A stretch of DNA of 64,000 bases from Ignavibacteria bacterium (GCA_017303675.1 JAFLBX010000002.1:633091-697090); one strand, 5' to 3'; positions 7,152 to 14,651 are shown, counted from the stretch's first letter. Notes: a model not told the origin generated them from the letters alone. Program-made: numbers and translations.

Positions 7152-8459
7152 ATGAAATCGCTGAAAATTACATCAAGGGTAATGCTGATGTACGCAGTAT
7201 CATTAATTATGATGCTTGGGTTCACATCAAAATTATCCGCGGGTTATTATGCTGACTCAGTCGTTTTCCAGAATGACAGCACCTTCACCATCGAAAGCGT
7301 CAAGGAAGAGCTTGGCACCGATGGCGAATGGATCAAGGTCAACAAGGAAGATATCGATCCCGGCGCGGTCGCAGACCAGTCCGGCGGCTTTGATCCTGAG
7401 ATCAACACCCAGTATATCTGGCGCCCGTATAATGTTGAGCCGGGATGGTCGCCCTATACAAACGGCTACTGGCGCTACACTAACTGCGGCTGGATGTGGG
7501 TATCGTATTATGACTGGGGATGGCGCACATGCCATTACGGCAGGTGGTGGTGGTCTGATTATTACGGCTGGGTATGGTCGCCCGGCTTTGTATGGGCGCC
7601 GGCATGGGTCGTGTGGATGTATAACGACGGCTACTGCGGCTGGTATCCCATTTCACCATGGGTCAGATGGCATCACGGATACGGCTACAGATGCCATAAC
7701 ATGCGCTACAAGGTAAGATGCTGGACCTATGTTGAAAAGCGCAAGTTCGCAGACCCCATTCCGCCAAGGGTTCCTGTAATTGATCCAAAGGGAATTACTG
7801 AGATAGTTAAAACAGGCACGGTTGATGCCAATCCGCATATCACAAAGACCGGCGTTAACACTAACGGTCCGGGCGTTAAATCAATTGAAGATGTAACCGG
7901 TAAAAAGCAGCCTGTTAACGATGTGAATATGTATAACAACACCGATAAATATTACGGCAGCAAGGTTGATGATGATGTAAAGAAAAAAGATGACGACACA
8001 TGGAAAAATACCACAGGCACCAAAGGCAATGACGGAGTAAATGATAAAACCGGTGTGAAGAAAAACGACGGCGGGAACAACAACACAGGCAATAACACTG
8101 ATACCTGGAAAAAGACCGACGATAACTCAGGCAAAGATAATAACACCGGCACAAAAAAGACTGACGGTAATAACGGCACCAAGGATAACGGTTCAAAAGA
8201 TAACAACGGCAGCAAGAATAAGGATACCTGGAACGGCAATAACGGGAACAAGAACAACGACGGGAATAAACAATACACTCCCCCGCCGACTAAACAGTAT
8301 GACCCGCCTAAACAGGAACAGCCTAAAAAGGATCCGCCCAAGCAGTACGATCCTCCAAAGCAGGAACAGCCCCGCAAGGATCCGCCGCCAAAACGGGATA
8401 ATGACAATAACGGGAAAACCGAATCACCCCCAACCAAACAGAACGACGGGAAAAAGTGA
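7152..8459 (+). CDS. Secreted YXWGXW/DUF6600-type protein with low-complexity tail
   Basis: A 435-residue exported protein. Residues 1 to about 30 form a signal peptide. Residues about 90-200 are extremely rich in Trp, Tyr and Gly, with the W-x-P-Y-x-x-G-x-W pattern followed by GWMWVSYYDWGW and HYGRW, as in DUF6600-like YXWGXW proteins of the cell envelope. After a short conserved-looking linker the last 170 residues are low complexity: Asn/Asp/Lys/Gly/Thr repeats with the recurring dipeptide TW, then Pro/Gln/Lys-rich KQYDPPKQEQP repeats. The tail is probably disordered and surface exposed. Biochemical function unknown. A terminator follows at 8502. Confidence 0.85.
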   Translation: MKSLKITSRVMLMYAVSLIMMLGFTSKLSAGYYADSVVFQNDSTFTIESVKEELGTDGEWIKVNKEDIDPGAVADQSGGFDPEINTQYIWRPYNVEPGWSPYTNGYWRYTNCGWMWVSYYDWGWRTCHYGRWWWSDYYGWVWSPGFVWAPAWVVWMYNDGYCGWYPISPWVRWHHGYGYRCHNMRYKVRCWTYVEKRKFADPIPPRVPVIDPKGITEIVKTGTVDANPHITKTGVNTNGPGVKSIEDVTGKKQPVNDVNMYNNTDKYYGSKVDDDVKKKDDDTWKNTTGTKGNDGVNDKTGVKKNDGGNNNTGNNTDTWKKTDDNSGKDNNTGTKKTDGNNGTKDNGSKDNNGSKNKDTWNGNNGNKNNDGNKQYTPPPTKQYDPPKQEQPKKDPPKQYDPPKQEQPRKDPPPKRDNDNNGKTESPPTKQNDGKK

Positions 8460-8501
8460 GAACGTCAAACGTGAAATGTCAAAAGTGAAACGAATATACA
8501 C

Positions 8502-8533
8502 AAAGCCGCTCGATATCGGGCGGCTTTTTTTTT
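8502..8533 (+). terminator. Rho-independent terminator after the DUF6600-type gene
   Basis: AAAGCCGC (8502-8509) pairs with GCGGCTTT (8520-8527) around a 10-nt loop and continues into a run of T. It ends the transcript of the secreted protein gene. Confidence 0.85.
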
Positions 8534-8830
8534 GTCATACCTGGTTTACCCCGTTGGGGCGAAGGCGGGTATCCAGACGACAATCTCATATACCCCGACA
8601 TGCAAGGGAAAACGTTTCACTTTTAAGTCGCCTATCAAAATCAAAAGCTTCGCACGAAGGGACGCAAAGCCGCAAAAGTGTTTGCTATAGACCCCCTCGT
8701 CCGGCAACTGCCGGACACTCCCCCTTGCTAAGGTGGAGACATTTCGCTCTTTTAACAGTCCCCTCCTTTCAAGATAACACGAAGTGTTATCGAAGTCCAA
8801 CTGAAAGCAGGACCAAGGAGGGGATTTAGG

Positions 8831-8894
8831 TCTACAACTCTTTCTACGAATCAAAGATTCGAAGAATCGTTGATCGAGTTGATAGACTCGTAGA
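8831..8894. repeat. Hairpin repeat module (TCTACAACTC...GTAGAG)
   Basis: A 64-base module with complementary ends and an inner ATTCGAAGAAT-type palindrome. Further copies are at 15864-15927 and 15997-16060, and its right end recurs near 16730-16755. Confidence 0.8.
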
Positions 8895-8916
8895 GGGAGG
8901 TATTTAGATATACAAC

Positions 8917-9205
8917 GGGGGTTAACTTTAAAAAGCAAAACCGAACCCCCATCTGTGAAAATCCGGACCCACAGAAAATTACTCGATCGTCATGGTCTTT
9001 AATATTCAAGATATACTCCCCCCTTTTATAAAGGGGGGAGAATTAGTATGAGTTTTCATTAATCCACAATTGCACGAAAACTGTTTCCTTCGTGGATTAA
9101 AGACGGGGGTTTGCTTTAAAAAGCAAAATCCGCAAAAGGGTTTGTTATCGACCCCCTCGTCCGGCAGCTGCCGGACACTCCCCCTTGGTAAGGGGGAGAT
9201 ATATA
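8917..9205. repeat. About 290-bp dispersed repeat, copy 1
   Basis: Matches 16444-16730 in the same orientation with few differences outside a variable stretch near 9115-9145. It has a terminal GGGGGTT/AACCCCC stem, a perfect CTCCCCCCTTT/AAAGGGGGGAG hairpin, an AATCCAC/GTGGATT hairpin, and ends with the GTCCGGC(A/G)GCCGGAC-like palindrome and CCCCCTTGGTAAGGGGGAGA. Confidence 0.85.
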
Positions 9206-9256
9206 AGCGAAAAACCTGCCCCCCACTTTACCACCATAATTTCAGAAATATTCATT

Positions 9257-9264
9257 TATATTTG
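9257..9264 (+). promoter_or_regulatory. Candidate -7 box TATATTTG for the lipoprotein gene
   Basis: TATATTTG fits TAnnTTTG and lies 31 bases before the ATG at 9296. No TTG is present 20 bases further upstream, so support is moderate. Confidence 0.45.
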
Positions 9265-9295
9265 TATATCTTATACTGAAATAAACTTTATTGAT

Positions 9296-10396
9296 ATGCC
9301 CGGATTTTACTTTACTCTCAATTTCAATAATAAACTTTTATCAAATGTTCACTGCAAAACTGCACTGAACATTTTTTTTATCTTTTTAACCGCCGCGGTT
9401 TTTACCGCATGCCAGGAAGATATCGTAATTACCGATCACTCGGGATATGACAGCGCAAGATACCTATGGGAAAGCGATACAATTGCCGGTCAGTTTTTTT
9501 ATGACGGCGTATTTATCGATACTAACAAAATGTTCTTTCTCACCATTTCGGCATTATATGAGTATAACGGCACTGCTTACATCAGGCATTACATGCCGTA
9601 TCTCTTCGGGGGATACAGTATCTCAGGGATCGATGAGAACAACATTTACATCGGGGGTTCCGATGTGACCGGATACTCCCAGTCCATAGCTGCGCTTAAG
9701 AAATGGAACGGCGCCGGGTTTGAACATTTCACGCTAGCCGATACATCAGATAAGTCGCCGTATTTCCATTCCGTTTATTCACGCGCACATAATGAGCACT
9801 GGCTTTCATCAATAAACGGTAAAGTTTACAAATTTGATGGCAGCAATTTCACGCGATTCAGCTTTGATACCAGCTACTGGTATATTGACCCGTTTATGGA
9901 AGATGAATTCGGCAATGTATATTTTTCAAGCAAGATCTATGAAGGAAGCCCGATGGTTACAAACACAAAAGCCGAGCTGCATAAATACAACGGCACTAAC
10001 TGGCAGACCGTTTACTCGGAAGAATTCGCAGGCGGGTATGGCGGTACATTTTTCACGGGAAATATAGGCAGGCAGATATACTGCACGCTGGATGATGAAT
10101 TAAGATTTTTCAACGGCACAGCCTTTACCATTTTTGCCAAAGGCGAGCATTTTTTCTTTATCGATGCAGGCTTCGCCGGCTCATCACCCTCAAATATCTT
10201 CATCAGCGGCTTCAGCCTTATTGATCATAATGATTACCTCTTCAATTACAACGGCGTTAAATGGAGCAAGGAGTTCATTGAGAACGAAGATTTCCAGAAC
10301 TTCACTGTATTTTACGCATCAGAAAAGCTGGCATACGCCTTATCTTACGATTACACCAAAGACCGCTCAATAGTGCTAAAAGGAGTAAGGAAATAA
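9296..10396 (+). CDS. Predicted lipoprotein with beta-propeller-like repeats
   Basis: A 366-residue exported protein. A hydrophobic stretch at about 22-38 ends in FTAC with Cys39 as the likely lipidated residue, followed by QED. The mature part is built from repeated strands of the type L-x-(K/Y)-(Y/W)-N-G-x-x-(F/W), seen at LYEYNGTAY, LKKWNGAGF, VYKFDGSNF, LHKYNGTNW and LFNYNGVKW, which suggests a beta-propeller. Function unknown. I chose the ATG at 9296 over earlier in-frame starts because the upstream part is repeat DNA and a TATATTTG box lies at 9257. It is the left-most gene between the two 290-bp direct repeats. Confidence 0.75.
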   Translation: MPGFYFTLNFNNKLLSNVHCKTALNIFFIFLTAAVFTACQEDIVITDHSGYDSARYLWESDTIAGQFFYDGVFIDTNKMFFLTISALYEYNGTAYIRHYMPYLFGGYSISGIDENNIYIGGSDVTGYSQSIAALKKWNGAGFEHFTLADTSDKSPYFHSVYSRAHNEHWLSSINGKVYKFDGSNFTRFSFDTSYWYIDPFMEDEFGNVYFSSKIYEGSPMVTNTKAELHKYNGTNWQTVYSEEFAGGYGGTFFTGNIGRQIYCTLDDELRFFNGTAFTIFAKGEHFFFIDAGFAGSSPSNIFISGFSLIDHNDYLFNYNGVKWSKEFIENEDFQNFTVFYASEKLAYALSYDYTKDRSIVLKGVRK

Positions 10397-10672
10397 ATCT
10401 CCCCAACCAAAAGCAAATATTCATATAGCTGCAAGTTCTATAAAATGATATTAAGACAGCTCCCCTCCTCCCTGACTGCCCGTGCAGTTTTTGAGGAGGG
10501 GAAATCACACCGAAGGTGTGATAGGGTGGTATAAACATTTTCTGCCTTTGATCTCACCAACCTCACAATATCTTAATCGTTGGTGAATACCTTAGAAACA
10601 AGGCAGGCACCAACAACGGCTGGATGAAAAAAACCACCACCAGCCTTTAAACCCTATTTTATGAACAAGGGG

Positions 10673-10698
10673 TTGCAACCCCTTGTTCGTATCAAAAG
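10673..10698. repeat. 26-bp perfect palindrome, copy 1
   Basis: The half GAACAAGGGGTTG is followed by its exact reverse complement. The same palindrome, extended to 32 bp, occurs at 48469-48500. It lies downstream of the lipoprotein gene and may act as a transcript end. Confidence 0.85.
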
Positions 10699-10868
10699 CA
10701 AAAGTACTAACCACTGAGAACATTGAGAAAACAGAGATTTGTGGAGTCAGGTATGTACCTGACACGAAAAAACGGAGTTTTCCTTATACTTTTATGCAGG
10801 ATGGAACTAGCCACATGCAGAGTATTAACTTAGGAACATTTATAGTATAGAATACAAAGGAACACAAA

Positions 10869-11194
10869 ATATTTTCATTGCCAAGAATATTATCGAGTAA
10901 GCATTCCACTCCGCACTGGTTTGGCTTCATACACTATGAGTCATACTCCGTTGATGCAATCTCACAAAGTTTATTCTTAAATGTAACAAGCAATATACTA
11001 AGTTTATGACTTGCTATTAATTAATGTTTATATTACTTTTACACTGATTCAGTATAAAAGAAGTTAATAAAGCACTTGAATCAATTAACGGTAAGTGGCA
11101 AATTATAAAGCAAGTAAAGTACTTAACAATAGACTAAGCCAAACCGGACCAGAGCGGAAACTTGCTTCGTAAATATTCTTGGTAATGAAAATAT
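10869..11194. repeat. 325-bp element with 59-nt imperfect inverted repeats
   Basis: The left arm (10869-10927) and right arm (11136-11194) are complementary without gaps at about 45 of 59 positions; the outer 23 differ at one base. The 208-base core has weaker nested inverted repeats and at its centre a near-perfect one, CTTTTACACTGA with TTCAGTATAAAAG (about 11036-11060). TA flanks the TTTTCATT ends on both sides. It ends 34 bases before the first HTH gene. It could be a MITE-like element or a structured leader/non-coding RNA; the sequence does not decide. Confidence 0.7.
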
Positions 11195-11228
11195 ATTCAA
11201 ATATCTATAAATAATAAAAAGGTATATA

Positions 11229-11438
11229 ATGGACAATTCTAACTCAAGTGTAATCGAAAGACTGAATATACTTATAAAGTTAACAGCAGCAGGCGTCATT
11301 CAAGACAAAAATTTTATGGAACAAGTGTCACTCCTCTCTTCAGTGGGACTACAGCCCAGGGAAATAGCGGATGTATTAGGTAAAACCCCTAATCATGTAA
11401 GTGTAACAATTAACGCTTTAAAGAAAAAAAATAAATGA
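11229..11438 (+). CDS. Small sigma-region-4-like HTH protein (copy 1)
   Basis: A 69-residue basic protein. An N-terminal helix (V-I-E-R-L-N-I-L-I-K-L) is followed by EQVSLLSSVGLQPREIADVLGKTPNHVSVTINALKKK, sorry-length aside a helix-turn-helix in about 30-66 of the kind found in sigma factor region 4. It is paralogous to the products at 12928, 13137 and 13340, sharing K-L-(N/D)-x-L-I, E-Q-(V/I) and a final L-K-K. It opens the AT-rich operon 34 bases after the inverted-repeat element and is followed 31 bases later by a winged-HTH gene. Likely DNA-binding regulator; target unknown. Confidence 0.7.
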   Translation: MDNSNSSVIERLNILIKLTAAGVIQDKNFMEQVSLLSSVGLQPREIADVLGKTPNHVSVTINALKKKNK

Positions 11439-11469
11439 GTTATACACAAATAATCTAATTAATTCAGAA

Positions 11470-11766
11470 ATGAATATGGAAACCAATGCAATTTTAAATG
11501 AAATTCTTAAATGGCAAAAATTACAGGGCATAGCTATAATAAGAGAACTTATCCCAAAATTACTTGATGAAAGTAAAAAAAAACTTGTTTATGAAATGAC
11601 TGATGGCAAGAATAGTCAGGCTACTATATCAAAAAAAACGGGGGTTGCCGGTGGTACAATATCAAATTGGTGGAATTTATGGTATTCATATGGCATCCTA
11701 ACAAAAGGACAGGATAATAGATACAATAAAATAATATCGCTTAAAGAACTGGGTATAAATGTATAA
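11470..11766 (+). CDS. Winged-HTH-like small protein (copy 1)
   Basis: A 98-residue protein. After an amphipathic N-terminal helix comes a block with K-K-K-L-V-Y-E-M-T-D-G-K, an ISKKTG helix and TISNWWNLWYSYGIL, which reads as a winged-helix DNA-binding domain (about 38-80). It is clearly paralogous to the 103-residue product at 12589: both share E-(M/L)-T-D-G-K-x-S, ISKK, T-(I/V)-x-N-(W/Y)-W and W-Y-x-(S/I)-G. Two ATGs (11470, 11476) are possible. Its 3' end overlaps the HEPN gene by 8 bases, so the two are probably translationally coupled. Confidence 0.7.
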   Translation: MNMETNAILNEILKWQKLQGIAIIRELIPKLLDESKKKLVYEMTDGKNSQATISKKTGVAGGTISNWWNLWYSYGILTKGQDNRYNKIISLKELGINV

Positions 11767-12589
11767 AAGTAAAACAACCGACTATTCAAATACTGATGTA
11801 CTTTATAAAAAGTTGGAACCTAAAACGGGGTTATCGAAAAAACAATTATATGATAAAGCAATTTATTTGGAAAAAAGAGGTTTGCCAAAGGGTGCAGGCA
11901 TTGGATATATTGCGCTTGAACATAATCTTTCAATAAGCAAATATTATCCACATGATATTATAGAAAAAATATTCGCGAAGAAAGAAAGAGAAAGCAATAC
12001 AGCAAACACAACTAATCCGTCAAGATCTAAAAAAAGAACTATTAATAAAAGTTCATCATTGACTCTAAATGTTAACATTGACAATATAATAAAATCAATT
12101 AACGACCCAATTTTACCAACAAACATAGTAAGTGATGCTAAGAATATGGCAAATGCATTTATCCTACTCTATATTTTTGAAAATTCAATAAGGAATTTCA
12201 TTAACTTAGTAATGAGTAAGATATATGGAGTTAATTGGTGGGATACTAAGATTAATGGTAAACATCTAAATAGTTTGAGCAAGAAGGTTACAGACAGAAA
12301 ACAACAGGAAAATGAAAATAGATATCATTCAAAAAGAGGCGCGCATGAAATATATTACACTGATGTTATCGATTTGTATAAGATAATTCATCAATATTAT
12401 AATGATCTAGAAAAATACTTAAAAGAAAAAAAATCTTTTATTGAAAATATGATTGATGTTATCAATAAGACAAGACGTATTGTTGAGCATAACAATCCAA
12501 TTTCTAAAGAAGATTTTGAACGTATCAAAATACATTTTCGAGACTGGACAAAACAATTAACGTATACAAAAGAAAAGTTAGGCGAATAA
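11759..12589 (+). CDS. Swt1-type HEPN domain protein
   Basis: A 276-residue protein, probably the effector of the cluster. Residues 1 to about 75 form a small N-terminal domain (LEPKTGLSKKQLYDKA, GLPKGAGIGYIA) followed by a basic linker. Residues about 110-276 match the HEPN domain of the Swt1 family: FENSIRNFINLVM, YGVNWWD, the H-S-K-R-G-A-H-x-I-Y-Y-T-D block, then RRIVEHNNP with the R-x4-H motif (Arg239, His244), and HFRDWTKQL near the end. R-x4-6-H is the catalytic signature of HEPN ribonucleases, so RNA cleavage is plausible but not shown. The start overlaps the preceding gene by 8 bases, and its stop shares one base with the next start. Confidence 0.8.
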   Translation: MYKSKTTDYSNTDVLYKKLEPKTGLSKKQLYDKAIYLEKRGLPKGAGIGYIALEHNLSISKYYPHDIIEKIFAKKERESNTANTTNPSRSKKRTINKSSSLTLNVNIDNIIKSINDPILPTNIVSDAKNMANAFILLYIFENSIRNFINLVMSKIYGVNWWDTKINGKHLNSLSKKVTDRKQQENENRYHSKRGAHEIYYTDVIDLYKIIHQYYNDLEKYLKEKKSFIENMIDVINKTRRIVEHNNPISKEDFERIKIHFRDWTKQLTYTKEKLGE

Positions 12590-12900
12590 TGAACACTGAA
12601 ATTTTAAGAGAATTAAAAGAACAAACAAAATGGCTGAGATTTCTATCGTTGCCAGGATTAAAAGATACTATTAAAAATACTATCTGCTCAAAAGAACAAA
12701 AACGAATCTTTGAGCTTACTGATGGTAAACTTAGCACAAATGATATATCAAAGAAACTTCAACAAGAAGGTGTAAAAGCTAGTCACATGACAGTATATAA
12801 CTATTGGAAAAGATGGTATGCCATAGGTTTGGTGGAACCCAGTGAAGAGTACACAGGAAGATTCAAAAAAATTGTAGAACTTTCAGATTTAAACTTATAA
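12589..12900 (+). CDS. Winged-HTH-like small protein (copy 2)
   Basis: A 103-residue paralogue of the product at 11470. It has the same order: N-terminal helix with KWLRFL, then K-R-I-F-E-L-T-D-G-K-L-S, ISKK and MTVYNYWKRWYAIGLV, which fit a winged-helix DNA-binding domain (about 38-85), and a short C-terminal strand pair. The start overlaps the HEPN stop by one base. The two winged-HTH copies thus bracket the HEPN gene. They may bind different half-sites or form a heterodimer; that is inference. Confidence 0.7.
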   Translation: MNTEILRELKEQTKWLRFLSLPGLKDTIKNTICSKEQKRIFELTDGKLSTNDISKKLQQEGVKASHMTVYNYWKRWYAIGLVEPSEEYTGRFKKIVELSDLNL

Positions 12901-12927
12901 AATTAGCAAACTAAAAATGGAGATAGC

Positions 12928-13131
12928 ATGAATATAGAAATTCTTTGCAACAAAATTGACAAATTAATCGCCATTATTGCAATTCAAGACAAACCACTTG
13001 AGGAACAAGTAAGGATGTTACGATTATTAGAGTATTCAATACCCGACATATCTACTTTTCTAGGGGTATCAACAAGAACAATTGATAACAAAATAGCAGA
13101 ACTAAAAAAAAGTGGTAAATTAAAAAAATAA
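12928..13131 (+). CDS. Small sigma-region-4-like HTH protein (copy 2)
   Basis: A 67-residue protein. It begins with the shared helix (NKIDKLIAIIAIQDK), then EEQVRMLRLLEYSIPDISTFLGVS and a recognition helix TRTIDNKIAELKK. It is paralogous to the products at 11229, 13137 and 13340. A GGAG site precedes the ATG, and the next gene starts 5 bases after its stop, so it is part of the operon. Confidence 0.65.
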   Translation: MNIEILCNKIDKLIAIIAIQDKPLEEQVRMLRLLEYSIPDISTFLGVSTRTIDNKIAELKKSGKLKK

Positions 13132-13136
13132 GAACA

Positions 13137-13343
13137 ATGACTGACCTTTTAAATGAAATAAAAAAAATGAACAAACTTCTTGCTTTGTTAATAACCAAAG
13201 ATCAAGAACCTATAAAAAGTATTACCCAGCTAACTTCCGCGGGTTATACGCAATCAGAGACAGCGGACATTTTAAATACAACGAAAAAGGCAGTGGAAAT
13301 GGCACTTTATAGAAATAAGAAAAAAACTAAAAAGAAGAAATGA
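13137..13343 (+). CDS. Small sigma-region-4-like HTH protein (copy 3)
   Basis: A 68-residue protein with the N-terminal helix MNKLLALLITKDQ, a TSAGYTQSETADILNTT helix-turn-helix and a strongly basic end of alternating Lys. It is the most diverged of the four small copies. Its 3' end overlaps the next start by 4 bases (ATGA), a sign of coupled translation. Confidence 0.65.
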   Translation: MTDLLNEIKKMNKLLALLITKDQEPIKSITQLTSAGYTQSETADILNTTKKAVEMALYRNKKKTKKKK

Positions 13344-13534
13344 CAACACAAGAGAAAAATCAAATAGTAGAAAAATTGGATATAATAATCGCAATTTTAC
13401 TTACTCAAGGTAAAGAAAGAGATGAACAAATAAAAGTTTTAGCAGCCAAGGGCTTTTCAAATGCTGATATTTCTGGTATACTAGGAATACCAAAAGGCAC
13501 TATTGATGGAATTAGGGCTAAACTAAAAAAATAA
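13340..13534 (+). CDS. Small sigma-region-4-like HTH protein (copy 4)
   Basis: A 64-residue protein that closes the operon. Its layout is VEKLDIIIAILLTQGKERDEQIKVLAAKGF, then NADISGILGIPKGTIDGIRAKLKK, with a clear helix-turn-helix. It starts within the stop of the preceding gene (ATGA). The convergent gene on the other strand ends only 6 bases away. Confidence 0.65.
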   Translation: MTTQEKNQIVEKLDIIIAILLTQGKERDEQIKVLAAKGFSNADISGILGIPKGTIDGIRAKLKK

Positions 13535-13540
13535 TATATC

Positions 13541-14227
13541 TTATTTAGATTTAGCTTTTACTAGTTGGTTAGTAATATCCTCTAACAGATTAAACGGAGC
13601 ATCTTTAATATATTTAAAGCAGTTGTATATGTTACCTTGGATTAAAGTATTTTTCCTCCATTTATCATTAAATATTTTCAATTTTTTACTCGTAATTTTA
13701 CCAGTATGCTTAATATCATTATTTAATAATCTTAACAATTCGACTCGTTTATAATCAGTCAGATCCTTATAAACAATATTAAATTCAGTAAATAGGAACT
13801 CAGCAAATTTTCCATCCTTAAAACAATCATCAATCTTCTTCTTTGATAATTTTTTATACTTTAATTTCCTTAACAAATAAAATATACTTTTTGTATATTT
13901 TTCGTAAAAGCTATAGGTTGCCACTATCATATACTGACTAAATATATCCCTAGCGTCTATTGTTACAGAACTTGAGCCAAAAATGGCTTGAATTATAGCT
14001 CTTTGATCTTCATCAGTTCCGTCAACTTCTTCATTTACTTTTTTCTCTAAATCTTTTTCCAAATATTTCTCTATGTAACTTTCGATATTTTCATATAAAA
14101 CTTCTAATGAATAAATACTCCTATGTAGGTCCTGAAGTATCATGTAAGAGTACTCATATAGTCCCCAAGTTATATTCCAATCTGTATTCATTATCTTAAA
14201 ATAGCTGATTTTATTTAAGTATTGCAA
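13541..14227 (-). CDS. Helical hypothetical protein, possibly HEPN-like
   Basis: A 228-residue protein, AT-rich like the operon it faces, with no signal peptide or membrane segment. The predicted content is helical with a highly charged middle (YLEKDLEKKVNEE). The segment YKRVELLRLLNNDIKHTGK resembles the conserved end of several HEPN-like families (Arg followed by N-x-x-K-H), but the Arg-His distance is not the standard R-x4-6-H, so this is only a hint. Its stop lies 6 bases from the stop of the last HTH gene. It could be an immunity or partner protein of the island or an unrelated passenger. I do not recognise the family. Confidence 0.6.
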   Translation of the reverse strand: MQYLNKISYFKIMNTDWNITWGLYEYSYMILQDLHRSIYSLEVLYENIESYIEKYLEKDLEKKVNEEVDGTDEDQRAIIQAIFGSSSVTIDARDIFSQYMIVATYSFYEKYTKSIFYLLRKLKYKKLSKKKIDDCFKDGKFAEFLFTEFNIVYKDLTDYKRVELLRLLNNDIKHTGKITSKKLKIFNDKWRKNTLIQGNIYNCFKYIKDAPFNLLEDITNQLVKAKSK

Positions 14228-14491
14228 GTCAACAAGCTGATCCTCATTTCATTGTTAGATTATTATACATCCGTATCATATCATTCAACCACCCGCTGTT
14301 TATTTCAATTGAAAAACTCCATGTTAACTATTCCCCTCGTTTCAGGTGTTATCACCAACAACAAACCAACATTCTAAACGCCATCTCTACCCATCCCAGC
14401 ATTCCCATCAGTGCCAATCCGCTAATTCAGCGTCATCCGTGTTCCATTTTTCAGCCAAAAAACGTATATTTCCCCTGCCCGGCTTTCACTC

Positions 14492-14522
14492 TTGACAATG
14501 CATTTAGCATATATTATATTTG
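14492..14522 (+). promoter_or_regulatory. Promoter of the 344-residue unknown gene
   Basis: TTG (14492-14494), 20 bases, TATATTTG (14515-14522). The spacing is identical to the promoters of purM, ffh, the PpiD-like gene, tRNA-Tyr and rho. Transcription should start near 14527-14530, giving a leader of about 120 bases. Confidence 0.7.
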
Positions 14523-14556
14523 TCAGAGTATGCAGTAAGCATAATTACGTGAAACG

Positions 14557-14630
14557 TGCAGCCTGTAACATGTAACTCCGGCGTTTTTTGCCGGTCCCGC
14601 CTTGGCGGGATGCAACCTGTAACATGTAAC
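14557..14630. repeat. Repeat-flanked double hairpin in a leader
   Basis: GCA(G/A)CCTGTAACATGTAAC occurs on both sides of two hairpins, CCGGC/GCCGG (14578-14594) and TCCCGCC/GGCGGGA (14595-14610). The same CTGTAAC words recur at 6896 and 57310. The block lies in the 5' leader of the gene starting at 14652. Confidence 0.65.
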
Positions 14631-14651
14631 CTAAAACCCAAAAACACACTT

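Larger units (their letters stand above)
8460..9295. other. Gene-free stretch of mosaic repeats
   Basis: No credible gene. After a terminator it contains, in order, a GTCCGGCAACTGCCGGAC palindrome module (about 8695-8725), a CTACGA/TCGTAG hairpin module (8831-8894) and a 195-base three-hairpin element followed by another GTCCGGC module (8917-9205). All these recur at 15.8-16.8 kb. Confidence 0.75.
10397..11228. other. 832-base gene-free stretch with palindromes and a large inverted repeat
   Basis: No credible gene. It holds a CCCTCCTC/GAGGAGGGG inverted repeat (about 10462-10501), the 26-bp palindrome at 10673, a GTCAGGTA-TG-TACCTGAC palindrome at 10746-10763, and the 325-base inverted-repeat element at 10869-11194 that leads into the HTH/HEPN operon. 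Confidence 0.7.
14228..14651. other. Intergenic stretch with promoter and repeat-bearing leader
   Basis: No gene. The first 250 bases (to about 14480) show nothing beyond a CACCAACAAC word shared with 10598 and 54641. Then come the promoter at 14492-14522 and a leader carrying two GC hairpins between copies of a CCTGTAACATGTAAC repeat. Confidence 0.6.

Noticed and set aside
8546-8938. 130-codon minus-strand frame
   Set aside because: It shares its peptide words (LDQRFFESLIRRKS) with another frame at 15877-16182 only because both cross the same hairpin repeat module.
10869-11194. Retron or integron attC reading of the inverted-repeat element
   Set aside because: No reverse transcriptase or integrase is near, and the GTTRRRY/RYYYAAC ends of attC are missing.
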